From: Caballeronia ptereochthonis
GTDB taxonomy: Bacteria > Pseudomonadota > Gammaproteobacteria > Burkholderiales > Burkholderiaceae
Length of the DNA stretch: 64,000 bases
Reading direction: 5' to 3'
NCBI RefSeq assembly: GCF_001545075.1
Contig: NZ_FCOB02000004.1
Span: 186,001 to 250,000, forward strand
The notes beneath the pieces were generated by a model. It ran no database searches. It was not told the DNA's origin and worked only from the letters and a program-made list of their open reading frames with translations. The position numbers were made by a program, and so were the translations under genes. This document shows positions 17,801-24,281 of the stretch, piece by piece. The number at the start of each line of letters is the position of its first letter. Position 1 is the first letter of the stretch.

Positions 17801-19324
17801 CTTCTCCTTCATCAGAACCGGCTTTCCGTCGATGTCGAAGTACGCCTCCTCGACTTCGTTCCCGCGCCCGTCTCGGCGCCACGTCACGCGCGAGAACATC
17901 TGGTCGTTGACGTGCTGCTTCCCTGTGCCGTCGACCCATTCGGCGCTGGTCAAGTCTCCATGTAAGTCGTGGGCGAAGCGCGTGCCGGCGACGCCCGATC
18001 TTTCGATCAGCACTTTCCCTTGCGCGTCGAGATTGTGAATCTCGCTGACGAGGCCGAGGCTGCCATAGTCATAGCTTCGCCCATAGGCGCCGACGGAATC
18101 GGGAACGGTTTCTCCGCCCCCGACCGGCTCGAAGTCCCGCCGCTTGAGTTTGCCCTTTGCGTCGAAGAACAGACGATGCTGGCCGATGCTCGAGCGCCGC
18201 TGATCCGTACCGATGCTTCCCACGACGCCCAGCTCGCTTCCGAGCGCCAACTGCCGATCGGCAAGCCCCAGACCCCGATCGAAGCGTGCAATCGCCTGAT
18301 TCGGGTCGTCGGAGTACTGATAGCTGATCTGGCGCACCGTCTTGCCTGTTCTGTCCGTCAACGTGACCGAAGCGACCACCGGCTCCGCACCGGATGACCT
18401 GCTCGCATACCTGAAGATCCACTGCGCCACGCCCTTGCTCCAGGGCTCGTCGATGGCGCCCTGAGTGCCGATGTCTTCCTTGTCGATCAGACTCCCCGAC
18501 CCGTTGATCTGCGCCAGCTCGAGCACGCGGCCGCCCTGAATGCGAAGGCGATAGCTCATGTTCCGCCCGCGCTGCTGGCTTGTGTTCAGACGCCCCACGC
18601 AGAGCGGCACTTCCCAGCGCTGGCTGTAGTTGGCACAGTATTCGACCTTGACGCGCAGATTGGCGTCCCACCACCATGCACCGCCCAACGCCACCGCAAA
18701 CAGCACGATGGCGGCCATGGACAGCTGATTGCGCAGCTTTGCGCGCCTGCGCTCGGCTTCGCGCTGCGCCAGATCGTCATAGTGGCAGCCGAGCAGCGCG
18801 GCGGCGAGGCGCAGCACCGCACGACGCTCCGTGCGGCTCGGGCGTTCATCGTTGCGCGGACGGACATCGGCGGCGATCGGCTCGACTTCCTCCCACGTCA
18901 CGGCTTCGGTGCCGTCGGGCTGCTTCGTCACGACCCTGCGCCGGCGCAGTTCGGGCGGGAACGAATCCTCGGGTTCGCCCGCAATCAGCAACGGGATGAT
19001 GCGGTCGCCCTTGCCCATCTCCTGGAAGAGCTCGATCTCGCGCCTCACCCAGCGCGAGGCAGGCGTGTCGGGCGAGCATATGACGATCAGATAGTCGCTT
19101 TGCGCAAGCGCGGTCCGGATCTGATCGGAGAGATCGGAAGACGCGGGAATTTCGTCTTCGTCGCGGAACAACTGCCCCAGGCGGTCCGGATAGGCTTCGA
19201 ACTGGAGCGCCTTCGGCGTCCTGTAGGACTCGAGCCGGCTCATGATGCGAATCGCCCAGCCCCGGTCGCGCGGCAGGTGCCGATAGCTGATGAAGGCCGC
19301 ATATCGTGTCGTTTTCGATCTCAT
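14843..19324 (-). CDS. Membrane-anchored TIR protein with about 30 tandem YD-like repeats
   Basis: The start used gives MRSKTTRYAAF (1,493 residues); an open extension to 19426 precedes the TIR fold and is unlikely to be translated. Residues 7-135 form a TIR domain: FISYRH, LFRDEDEIPASSDL, LIVICSPDTPASRW and WVRRE, where Glu96 at W+4 sits at the position of the NADase glutamate of SARM1-type TIRs. A linker ending in DDLAQREAERRR leads to one membrane helix (about 201-218). Residues 219-494 are degenerate repeats, and from 495 to the end there are about 30 units of 32-33 residues (consensus YFGxDGKPxL...GxARxTxRYDERGNxVExA). Topology suggests a cytoplasmic TIR and periplasmic repeats. It is the first gene of an operon with the RyR/SLOG gene. 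Confidence 0.85.
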   Translation of the reverse strand: MRSKTTRYAAFISYRHLPRDRGWAIRIMSRLESYRTPKALQFEAYPDRLGQLFRDEDEIPASSDLSDQIRTALAQSDYLIVICSPDTPASRWVRREIELFQEMGKGDRIIPLLIAGEPEDSFPPELRRRRVVTKQPDGTEAVTWEEVEPIAADVRPRNDERPSRTERRAVLRLAAALLGCHYDDLAQREAERRRAKLRNQLSMAAIVLFAVALGGAWWWDANLRVKVEYCANYSQRWEVPLCVGRLNTSQQRGRNMSYRLRIQGGRVLELAQINGSGSLIDKEDIGTQGAIDEPWSKGVAQWIFRYASRSSGAEPVVASVTLTDRTGKTVRQISYQYSDDPNQAIARFDRGLGLADRQLALGSELGVVGSIGTDQRRSSIGQHRLFFDAKGKLKRRDFEPVGGGETVPDSVGAYGRSYDYGSLGLVSEIHNLDAQGKVLIERSGVAGTRFAHDLHGDLTSAEWVDGTGKQHVNDQMFSRVTWRRDGRGNEVEEAYFDIDGKPVLMKEKGLARIVNRFDERGNLMERTTFGIDGKPAAGKVSGAARITGRYDSLGNRIEIAYFGVDGKPVVTKDFGIARATNHFDEHGNNVGFEYFGIDGKRVLGKQDGAGKVTQRYDARGNVMEVQFFGVDGMPTLGKEGTARTTYRYDDRGNVVEAAYFGVDGKPTLGKAFGAARVTVGYNARGDITKVDYFGTDGKPALGKDGEARAIYRYDEMGNFVEREFAGVDGKPILSKTVGAAHVVSRFDERGNATHVAYFGMDGGPILSSVYGGAVMTVRYDEQGNQIEQGYLGVDGKPIISRVYGYSKAAYRYDERRNLVEAAYFDIDGKPMLSKEFTAAKVTYKYDQQGNQVELAYFGTDGKPMLGKEGIARITKKIDERGYETEQAYFGIDGAPILSTRGIARVTSRYDELGRLAESSGFGMDGNPEIDKQTGAARITFRYDERDNQTEAAYFGVNGDPVLTKDTGVTRKRMRYDERGNLVESTYFGLDGQPVLSKDSGIARWKGRYDERGNVVDEAYSGTDGKPVLERHSGAARITRQYDSKSGNVVEEADFGVDGKLVLSKDKGVARIINRYDERGNLVDQAYLDTEGKLVLHKDKGAARIKTRYDERGNEAELAHFGVDDKLIVSRNQGFAKAIKRYDDRGNLVEAVLFDANDQVAPGRDGAARLSARYDDRGNEIEEAYLGVDGKPVLSADRTYARVDRRYDERGHLVEITYFGIDDKPAVGKDGAARVTARFDEHGRQVEQSYFGIDGKPVLIGNQGIARVTFQYDGRGNQVEEAYFGIDGPTALVPSGVSRLRFRYDKWGNKAEETYFGVDGNLVSARGMGFARMTRRFDARGNEIEQAYFDPEGGPTIRSSTGAARATMHYDERDYRVEAAFFGIDGRSVLSSDGYARFVNRYDERGNLVEIRYLGVDGKLVLARSFGVARAAFRYDERGNMVEQAYFGPDDQPVLNREGVARVVANYDQSGNKIAEMHYGVDGKPVPLAAVGRQ
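14850..17842 (-). repeat. About 30 coding repeats of 96-99 bp inside the TIR gene
   Basis: The TIR gene contains about 30 tandem units plus a final half unit. Each encodes 32-33 residues with conserved DGKP, ARxT and YDERGN cores. Units have diverged (D/N, R/K, V/I swaps) but length is almost fixed, so they expand by whole units in frame. The pattern recalls YD/RHS-type repeats but has its own consensus. Confidence 0.9.
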
Positions 19325-19823
19325 TTGCTCGCCCTGAGGAAACGAAACGTCGCGGTGAAATGTCAGATAAATGCGCACCGGATATGTGTGCGTTCCAATT
19401 CGAACGTTGGATACGCTTATCGGCAACGCGTCTTGTCGTGATCGAGGATGTACGGTTCTCGCGGCCAGAGGTCGATTTCGGCCGGGCTTCGAGGTCGTTG
19501 CGACTTCGAACTACGAATTGAGTGATCCGCATTCACGCGAGCATGCGCCTGGAGTGAAACCTATCCGCACTGATTGCGCACGTCGGTGGACCACCGCACA
19601 TTCGGGCGCTCGTGGGGTGGGGAAAAGCGGGGCGTTTTTTGGATCGTCTACGACGAAGCCAAAGAGCAAATGCGACGCCGAGAATGGCAAGCGATGCCAC
19701 TGGCTCGGGTTCACCACAAAAAAGGTCTAAGGGAAGTGAAGTGATGTCTGTAGATCGCACAAATCAGCGGGTATGACCGCACCGCGCCAACTTGCCTCGG
19801 CAAACCTTTCCGGGCCTCACTCA
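19325..19823. other. Intergenic region upstream of the TIR operon
   Basis: About 500 bases hold no full gene. The TIR operon promoter should lie at the left end, upstream of 19324, but I cannot define it. The middle contains a short minus-strand frame with a PEP-CTERM-like tail, listed separately. GC content is visibly lower than in the T6SS structural genes, consistent with a junction between acquired segments. Confidence 0.5.
19533..19760 (-). pseudogene. Possible remnant with a PEP-CTERM-like sorting signal
   Basis: A 75-codon frame contains GEPEPVASLAILGVAFALW followed by LRRRRSKK. This is the classic order of a PEP-CTERM signal: a Pro-Glu-Pro motif, a hydrophobic helix, then an Arg-rich end. 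A true PEP-CTERM protein should stop right after the arginines and should have a secreted domain in front. Here the frame runs on about 30 codons, and only 16 codons precede the motif. It therefore looks like the decayed 3' end of a lost gene. It could also be chance. Confidence 0.3.
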
Positions 19824-20504
19824 CTAGTCCGGTTTTTCCAGCGGAAGATAGTGATTGTCCCCGGCGGACAAGGCACCCGAAACAAAGTCTTTACAGGCAG
19901 CGGCCTGATCAATGGATGCAGCGGGGAGGTCCGTGTCGAAGATGCTGCGGCAGACCGTCGTCTTCTTGAAACTCACAGCGTCATCCGGAAAATATCTCTG
20001 CAATCGATCTAGAACCTTCACGCGCCATTCATGGAATGCATGTTTTTCCGGGAAGATGTACTCACACAACTGCGTGAGGTAAGCCGCGTCGACCGCCGTT
20101 TCATGGTACTTCAACGAGTATATGCCGCCTGATATCCTATCAAGCCCCGTCAGGATCGCGTCGTTGCATACTTGACGGAGCGTTGTCTCGTCGCCTTCCG
20201 GGTCGTACGGCGGAGGAGGCACTTGTCGGGGCAGCGTGCAGATCCAGACCCAATGACCCTCGATATACTCCTCATAATCCCTGGCATCCTCCGGAGTCAA
20301 ATGGTCTCGAACGTACCAGTAAATCCATTCGACGGTTGCCAGCACGTATGCCTGAGCAGCCATGCTGTTTACCCGATCGAACTGCTCGACGTACTCGTCA
20401 TTCACCTCTCCAATTGCGTCGTCGGCATCCTCCCCTTCACCCCAGTTGAATGAGGGAGCCGGCCAAGTCGCAATCGTTCGCGACATAACGGAAAGTGGCT
20501 TCAT
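19824..20504 (-). CDS. Probable immunity protein to the PAAR-linked toxin
   Basis: I choose the ATG at 20504, which overlaps the stop of the toxin gene (ATGA) and has GGAGG six bases upstream; the open frame reaches 20534. The product is about 226 residues, acidic, with several Trp- and Tyr-rich helices (WIYWYVRDHLTPEDARDY, YIEGHWVWICTLP) and no signal peptide or membrane helix. I do not recognise a family. Its place directly after a PAAR-like gene with a C-terminal toxin-like domain, its tight coupling and its size fit a cognate cytoplasmic immunity protein. This is inference from context. GC is lower than in the core T6SS genes, as is common for toxin/immunity pairs. Confidence 0.6.
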   Translation of the reverse strand: MKPLSVMSRTIATWPAPSFNWGEGEDADDAIGEVNDEYVEQFDRVNSMAAQAYVLATVEWIYWYVRDHLTPEDARDYEEYIEGHWVWICTLPRQVPPPPYDPEGDETTLRQVCNDAILTGLDRISGGIYSLKYHETAVDAAYLTQLCEYIFPEKHAFHEWRVKVLDRLQRYFPDDAVSFKKTTVCRSIFDTDLPAASIDQAAACKDFVSGALSAGDNHYLPLEKPD

Positions 20505-21421
20505 TCGCATTCCTCCCTCGCCGCGGGCGGACATACCTTGATTTTGATATGCTCACCCGCGCAGGCGATCAGTTTCTGACAATCGCAGCATACGGGTAAA
20601 CCTACTACCTTTAGGTATAGCGTCCCAGATGGACTTCCGCCAGTTTTCCTGAACAGCCCCTCGATGATTTTCGCCTCCGCATCGCAATACGGCGGAGAAT
20701 AAGGCTCGCGTCGATACTGGTGCTTCTTGCCGCCGCACGTTACGCGGCTTCGTCCGCCTGAGCTAATTCCGCCTTCGAAACCTTCGTATTTGTACGGACT
20801 TCGCTTGATCATGCTCCTGGAGACGTTGCTCGCAGCCATCATGGACATGTTCGTGCCGGATGATTCGAAATAGCCTCCCGCAGTCACCCGACTTTCTTTC
20901 GCCTTCGCGCTCGGAGAGAGCGCTCTTTCCGCTGCCCTCTGCGCCGCTTCAGCCTTCCTGCACCCCTCTGGCATCTCATCGCGTGTCATCTCGTCGAGAT
21001 ATGTTACCGTGCCGCCATTGAAGATGGTCGAAGCGTGATTGTGAGTTGTCAGGTCTCCGTGTCGTACGACGTTCTCGCCTTCTACCTTGACGTCCATCGA
21101 CCATACGATGAAATAAGCCTTGCCCGTGTTGACGCTCGTGACGACCCCTTTCTTCGCCGCACTTCCCGCCTCGTCGCCCGTACTCTTCTTAAAGTAGCTC
21201 TTGTTCTTGAGCATGACCTCCTGACTCGAGATCACGACGCTCGAACTACCATCGCTTGTGTCCCCAGCCATCGCGGTGTTCGGGTACGGCACGGGTACAC
21301 CGGGCGGTGTGGCCGGGTTTTCTGGTGGCGTCATGCAGACATCTGGGGTGCAAGCGATCGACTTGCCTTGAGCTGCCTTGCACGAGACTTCGTTGCCGTT
21401 CGCGAACACCTGGTTTGCCAT
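20501..21421 (-). CDS. PAAR-like (DUF4150) T6SS effector with candidate C-terminal deaminase toxin
   Basis: This is a 306-residue protein. Residues 1 to about 150 are a DUF4150/PAAR-like spike domain: MANQVFANGNEVSCKAAQGK, then CMTPPENPATPPGVPVPYPN, then NTGKAYFIVWSMDV and VRHGDLTTHNHAS. These proteins cap VgrG and carry toxins. After an Ala-rich helix, the end has SPPYCDAEAKIIEGLFRK (Cys246, Glu249) and GLPVCCDCQKLIACAG (Cys278 and Cys281). The [C/H/D]-AE followed by PxCxxC order is the zinc-site signature of the cytidine-deaminase fold used by polymorphic toxins. I therefore propose a nucleic-acid or nucleotide deaminase. The overlapping downstream gene is the likely immunity gene. The deaminase call rests on motifs only. 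Confidence 0.7.
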   Translation of the reverse strand: MANQVFANGNEVSCKAAQGKSIACTPDVCMTPPENPATPPGVPVPYPNTAMAGDTSDGSSSVVISSQEVMLKNKSYFKKSTGDEAGSAAKKGVVTSVNTGKAYFIVWSMDVKVEGENVVRHGDLTTHNHASTIFNGGTVTYLDEMTRDEMPEGCRKAEAAQRAAERALSPSAKAKESRVTAGGYFESSGTNMSMMAASNVSRSMIKRSPYKYEGFEGGISSGGRSRVTCGGKKHQYRREPYSPPYCDAEAKIIEGLFRKTGGSPSGTLYLKVVGLPVCCDCQKLIACAGEHIKIKVCPPAAREECE

Positions 21422-21430
21422 TTGCGGTAC

Positions 21431-22492
21431 TCATCGCGGCGAGAGAGCAACCTCAAGCGAACGGGGGCGCGCTTCTTCCATCACGATCGCGACTCGTCGC
21501 CCGTCGTCGTTCGCAGCATGCAGCAGGCTCAATGGCCCGGGGGCGTAGCCCTTACGGCATGCCCACCAAACGATACCGGTCATGCACGGAATGACGGCCG
21601 CCCCGGTTTCCCCAATGCAGTCGGCCGGACACCAAAAGTCCTGAAATTCCTTGCGCACTTTCGTGTTTCGAGCGAATGCAAAAGCTGCCTCTTTGAATCG
21701 GTATTGCTCCCCCGAAGCATCGGACACACGAAAACCCATTTCGTGCAGATCAACGCCTCCGTCGTAGAGAGCCTGTCTGTACGCCTCTGCGAGTCCGTCT
21801 CCTCGCAATGGAAGATCGCCATCCATCACGGCTTTTTCGACTGCAAAGCCCAGCGAACGTATCCGTAGATTCTCGTCCGAGCAATGCGCACCCAGAAGCA
21901 CTGCGGCGCCCGCTTCGCCAGGAACGAAGCCATCCGAGTTGCGCTCGGTGAGCAGTCGGAATGCGTCGTCCATGACGTCGATGGTTCGCTCGTCCAGATA
22001 ACTGTCCACACCGGCGACGAGGACACGATCGAATCCGTGAATCGTGATGAGTTTCCGAGCGTCGCTCAATGCAACGCCGCCGGCAACGCGTCCTATCGGG
22101 AAGACCCGAGAGCGTTCATGGAACTCAGTACGAAGCGACGCTTCGATGAAAGGGATGATGCGGTTGTCCAGATCGCGTACGCGACCTGGACGGTCCGGCT
22201 CGGCGACAGCGAGAAGCAGCGGCACAGTCTCAGGACGAAGAGAGGGTTCAGCCGCGAGACATTCTCGAATTGGGCCGGCGATCATGGCCGCCAGACGCGG
22301 AAGGCCATGAAGTCGTCTGGAAAGCGGAACTTCGGCACCACGCAGGTATTCGCCACCCAAGACCATGATCCGGGTTTCCCGAAATCCAGAGATACCGGCG
22401 CGGATCGCTGCGCAGCTAGTGGGCGCATCTAGACCGACCGCAGTTGCCATCCCGCAACTCACGGCCTTAAGGCTTGTCTGGCGATCGCGCAC
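21431..22492 (-). CDS. Ketosynthase-like T6SS effector-island protein, active site lost
   Basis: This 353-residue protein with a GTG start has the thiolase/beta-ketoacyl-synthase fold outline: an N-terminal GMATAVGLDAPTSCAAIRAG, DRVLVAGVDSYLDE, and DGFVPGEAGAAVLL. The catalytic Cys position is replaced (PIGRVAGGVALSDARKL instead of a TACxS motif). The two catalytic His positions read SDASGEQ and CIGETGAA, so condensing activity is not expected. Homologues sit beside DUF2169 and DUF4150 genes in T6SS effector loci. I infer an accessory, adaptor or loading role for the PAAR-like effector. It starts three bases after the DUF2169 gene and ends nine bases before the PAAR-like gene, a tight operon. 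Confidence 0.75.
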   Translation of the reverse strand: MRDRQTSLKAVSCGMATAVGLDAPTSCAAIRAGISGFRETRIMVLGGEYLRGAEVPLSRRLHGLPRLAAMIAGPIRECLAAEPSLRPETVPLLLAVAEPDRPGRVRDLDNRIIPFIEASLRTEFHERSRVFPIGRVAGGVALSDARKLITIHGFDRVLVAGVDSYLDERTIDVMDDAFRLLTERNSDGFVPGEAGAAVLLGAHCSDENLRIRSLGFAVEKAVMDGDLPLRGDGLAEAYRQALYDGGVDLHEMGFRVSDASGEQYRFKEAAFAFARNTKVRKEFQDFWCPADCIGETGAAVIPCMTGIVWWACRKGYAPGPLSLLHAANDDGRRVAIVMEEARPRSLEVALSPR

Positions 22493-22495
22493 GAT

Positions 22496-23602
22496 TCACC
22501 CCTTCCCTTGGTGTTTTTCGCGGACCAGGTCGGCAAGGCTCGGAAAATAGATCTTGCCGGTCCGGCGCGCTCTCCACCAGGCTCCGCTCGGCGAGCCCAC
22601 CAATGTCGCGGAAACTTCGAAAATGGTGCGTCGCAGAGGGCGGGCGAATCGCCAGATGAGGTAGAGCCGTCTTACATCGGGCGCGATCAGAACGGTGTCG
22701 AGAATCGCGCGTTCTTTCTGCGGTTCTCCGCCGCGTGGAAAGAAGACCACCGGTAACGTAAGATCGGCAGGCAGGCGAAAGCCCGAGCGGCCTGCCCGGC
22801 CCAAATTTAGGAGCACGACCTCTTCGCCACCCGAAGGCTCCTCAATCTGCTGATCTTCCGGGGCAGACTGGTAATGCCGATCATCGAAGTCTGCCGGAAA
22901 GAACGGAAATGTATTGTCGAGCCACGCCTGATCATATGTGCCCGCATATCCCACCCTTGGCTCCCAACTGCGATGAACAGGTCCAAGACTCATGGGCCGA
23001 TAGGTTCCCCACGGCACACAGACGGGGTGATAGGGATCTTCGGTATTGGGCACGGGCTTGCCGATGAGCCGAGCCGCTGAACACCTGAGACCGTAGCCGC
23101 AGCCGACGGGGTTCGCCCTGTACGCCACCGGAGTGTCAGGATCCGAGGCGTCGCTGCCGCCGAATGCGCGGTCATAGGTGAGCGGCATCGTCAAGAATCC
23201 TGCGGGCGTTGAAGGGACGAGCGACGGTCCACGTAGGACCCAGGTTCTGTCACCTACCACGTCGAATTCCTTCTGCCAGTTGCCTAGTCGAACACCGGCC
23301 CTACAGCGTCGCGTCGGCTTGCCCTGAGGCGCGTGCACGGTGGCCGTGACCAGAACGTCGCAACGGGGTTTGCGGAGTGCGAATTCCGCTTCCAGCACGG
23401 GAGAAGATGCCCCAGCTAGCCCGGTGAAAGTATCGGCCATCGCCAGCGGGGCTTGTTCATTCGCGGGGGCGAGCACAGCCGCGCCGCCATCGTCGGGGAT
23501 GAGAAACGTGCCTTTTACGACGACCAGCAGGTGATCGCGAGCGGTGCGGTCGGCCGCCGTCGTGACGGCCGCCTGCATCCTGGAGTAGTTCAGGATATTC
23601 AT
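22496..23602 (-). CDS. DUF2169 domain protein (T6SS effector accessory)
   Basis: The ATG at 23602 (product MNILNYSRMQAAV) gives 368 residues; the frame is open to 23800, but that part lacks resemblance. Family features include HLLVVVKGTFLIPDDGG near the N-terminus, FALRKPRCDVLVTATVHAP, YDRAFGGSDASDP, GCGYG and WEPRVGYAGTYDQAWLD, followed by FFPADFDDRHYQSAPEDQQ. DUF2169 proteins accompany vgrG, DUF4150 PAAR-like effectors and ketosynthase-like genes, and are thought to act as adaptors or chaperones for loading toxins on VgrG. The exact biochemical role is unproven. The gene lies in the minus-strand effector operon between the Tlde1-like and ketosynthase-like genes. Confidence 0.8.
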   Translation of the reverse strand: MNILNYSRMQAAVTTAADRTARDHLLVVVKGTFLIPDDGGAAVLAPANEQAPLAMADTFTGLAGASSPVLEAEFALRKPRCDVLVTATVHAPQGKPTRRCRAGVRLGNWQKEFDVVGDRTWVLRGPSLVPSTPAGFLTMPLTYDRAFGGSDASDPDTPVAYRANPVGCGYGLRCSAARLIGKPVPNTEDPYHPVCVPWGTYRPMSLGPVHRSWEPRVGYAGTYDQAWLDNTFPFFPADFDDRHYQSAPEDQQIEEPSGGEEVVLLNLGRAGRSGFRLPADLTLPVVFFPRGGEPQKERAILDTVLIAPDVRRLYLIWRFARPLRRTIFEVSATLVGSPSGAWWRARRTGKIYFPSLADLVREKHQGKG

Positions 23603-23670
23603 GGGTGGAAACCCAATTCGTTTAACGATTCGCCTGCAGAAAGACGTTTGTGCGCGGCTTCTCGAACCGG

Positions 23671-24138
23671 CTAGGCAGTGTAGAGTTGCTTCCCGATCTC
23701 CGTTCCCTGGGCGAACACCTTCAGCGTCACATCGGGCCGGTGTGCCGCCTCGTTTTCCTTGAGCAGTTTGCAAAGCCGAAGCATCACCTGAAAATCCCAC
23801 GGAACGATGCAGCCATGACTTCCGACCTGGCCTCGTCCGTGGATGGCAAATCCGTTCCTGTCGAACATTTCGGTTCCGGCTGCCGGAATCAGCCGTATCC
23901 AGTTTTGCTTGTGTTCATGCAAGCGGAGCCGGTAGATTCCTTGCGGCAAAGGCCCGAATACCCGGCTTCCGGGCCCTCCGATTCGAGTGGCCAGCGCGTT
24001 GTTCGCCAGCAGCGGGTTGACCGCTCCCGCGACCTTCGATCCTGCCCGCCCTCCTGAACCCGCCGAAGCGCGAATCGGATGTCCTCCGATCCGACCACTC
24101 AGGATGCCCGTTTCGATGTTGTAGGTAAGATCCGTCAT
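23671..24138 (-). CDS. Tlde1-like L,D-transpeptidase T6SS effector (DUF2778)
   Basis: The start gives MTDLTYNIETGILSG (155 residues), with AAGGGC eight bases upstream; the frame is open to 24192. The C-terminal half has the catalytic signature IHGRGQVGSHGCIVPW, i.e. His, Ser-His-Gly-Cys spacing of L,D-transpeptidase/Tlde1 proteins (DUF2778), preceded by GIYRLRLHEHKQ. Tlde1 toxins are delivered by T6SS to the target periplasm, where they cut or modify peptidoglycan stems. The lack of a signal peptide fits delivery with VgrG rather than Sec export. It lies directly downstream of vgrG. I see no obvious adjacent immunity gene with a signal peptide, which is unusual for this class. Confidence 0.8.
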   Translation of the reverse strand: MTDLTYNIETGILSGRIGGHPIRASAGSGGRAGSKVAGAVNPLLANNALATRIGGPGSRVFGPLPQGIYRLRLHEHKQNWIRLIPAAGTEMFDRNGFAIHGRGQVGSHGCIVPWDFQVMLRLCKLLKENEAAHRPDVTLKVFAQGTEIGKQLYTA

Positions 24139-24281
24139 GATAGATGCCCTTGTTCGAATCGCACCGTCTGAAGTGCTCCTGCTGCGTTGCAAGTCGAACG
24201 AACAAGCGATGTGATGCGGAATGCGAACCGATTCATATACACGAGGAACCGTGGATCAGTGCCGTACGGCCACCCCATTCC

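Noticed and set aside
14850..17842. CRISPR-like array from the approx. 98-bp periodicity
   Set aside because: The period comes from coding repeats in one open frame, without short identical repeats and unique spacers.
13973..17965. 1,330-codon open frame opposite the TIR/RyR genes with repeated AVDAEVR-like units
   Set aside because: The regular pattern is the mirror of the TIR-gene repeats. The TIR, RyR and TrkA-N motifs are on the minus strand.
14843..19324. TIR-repeat protein as a T6SS effector because it neighbours the effector island
   Set aside because: It has its own membrane helix, no PAAR/VgrG/Rhs delivery domain and a 500-base gap from the island, so a cell-autonomous role is more likely.
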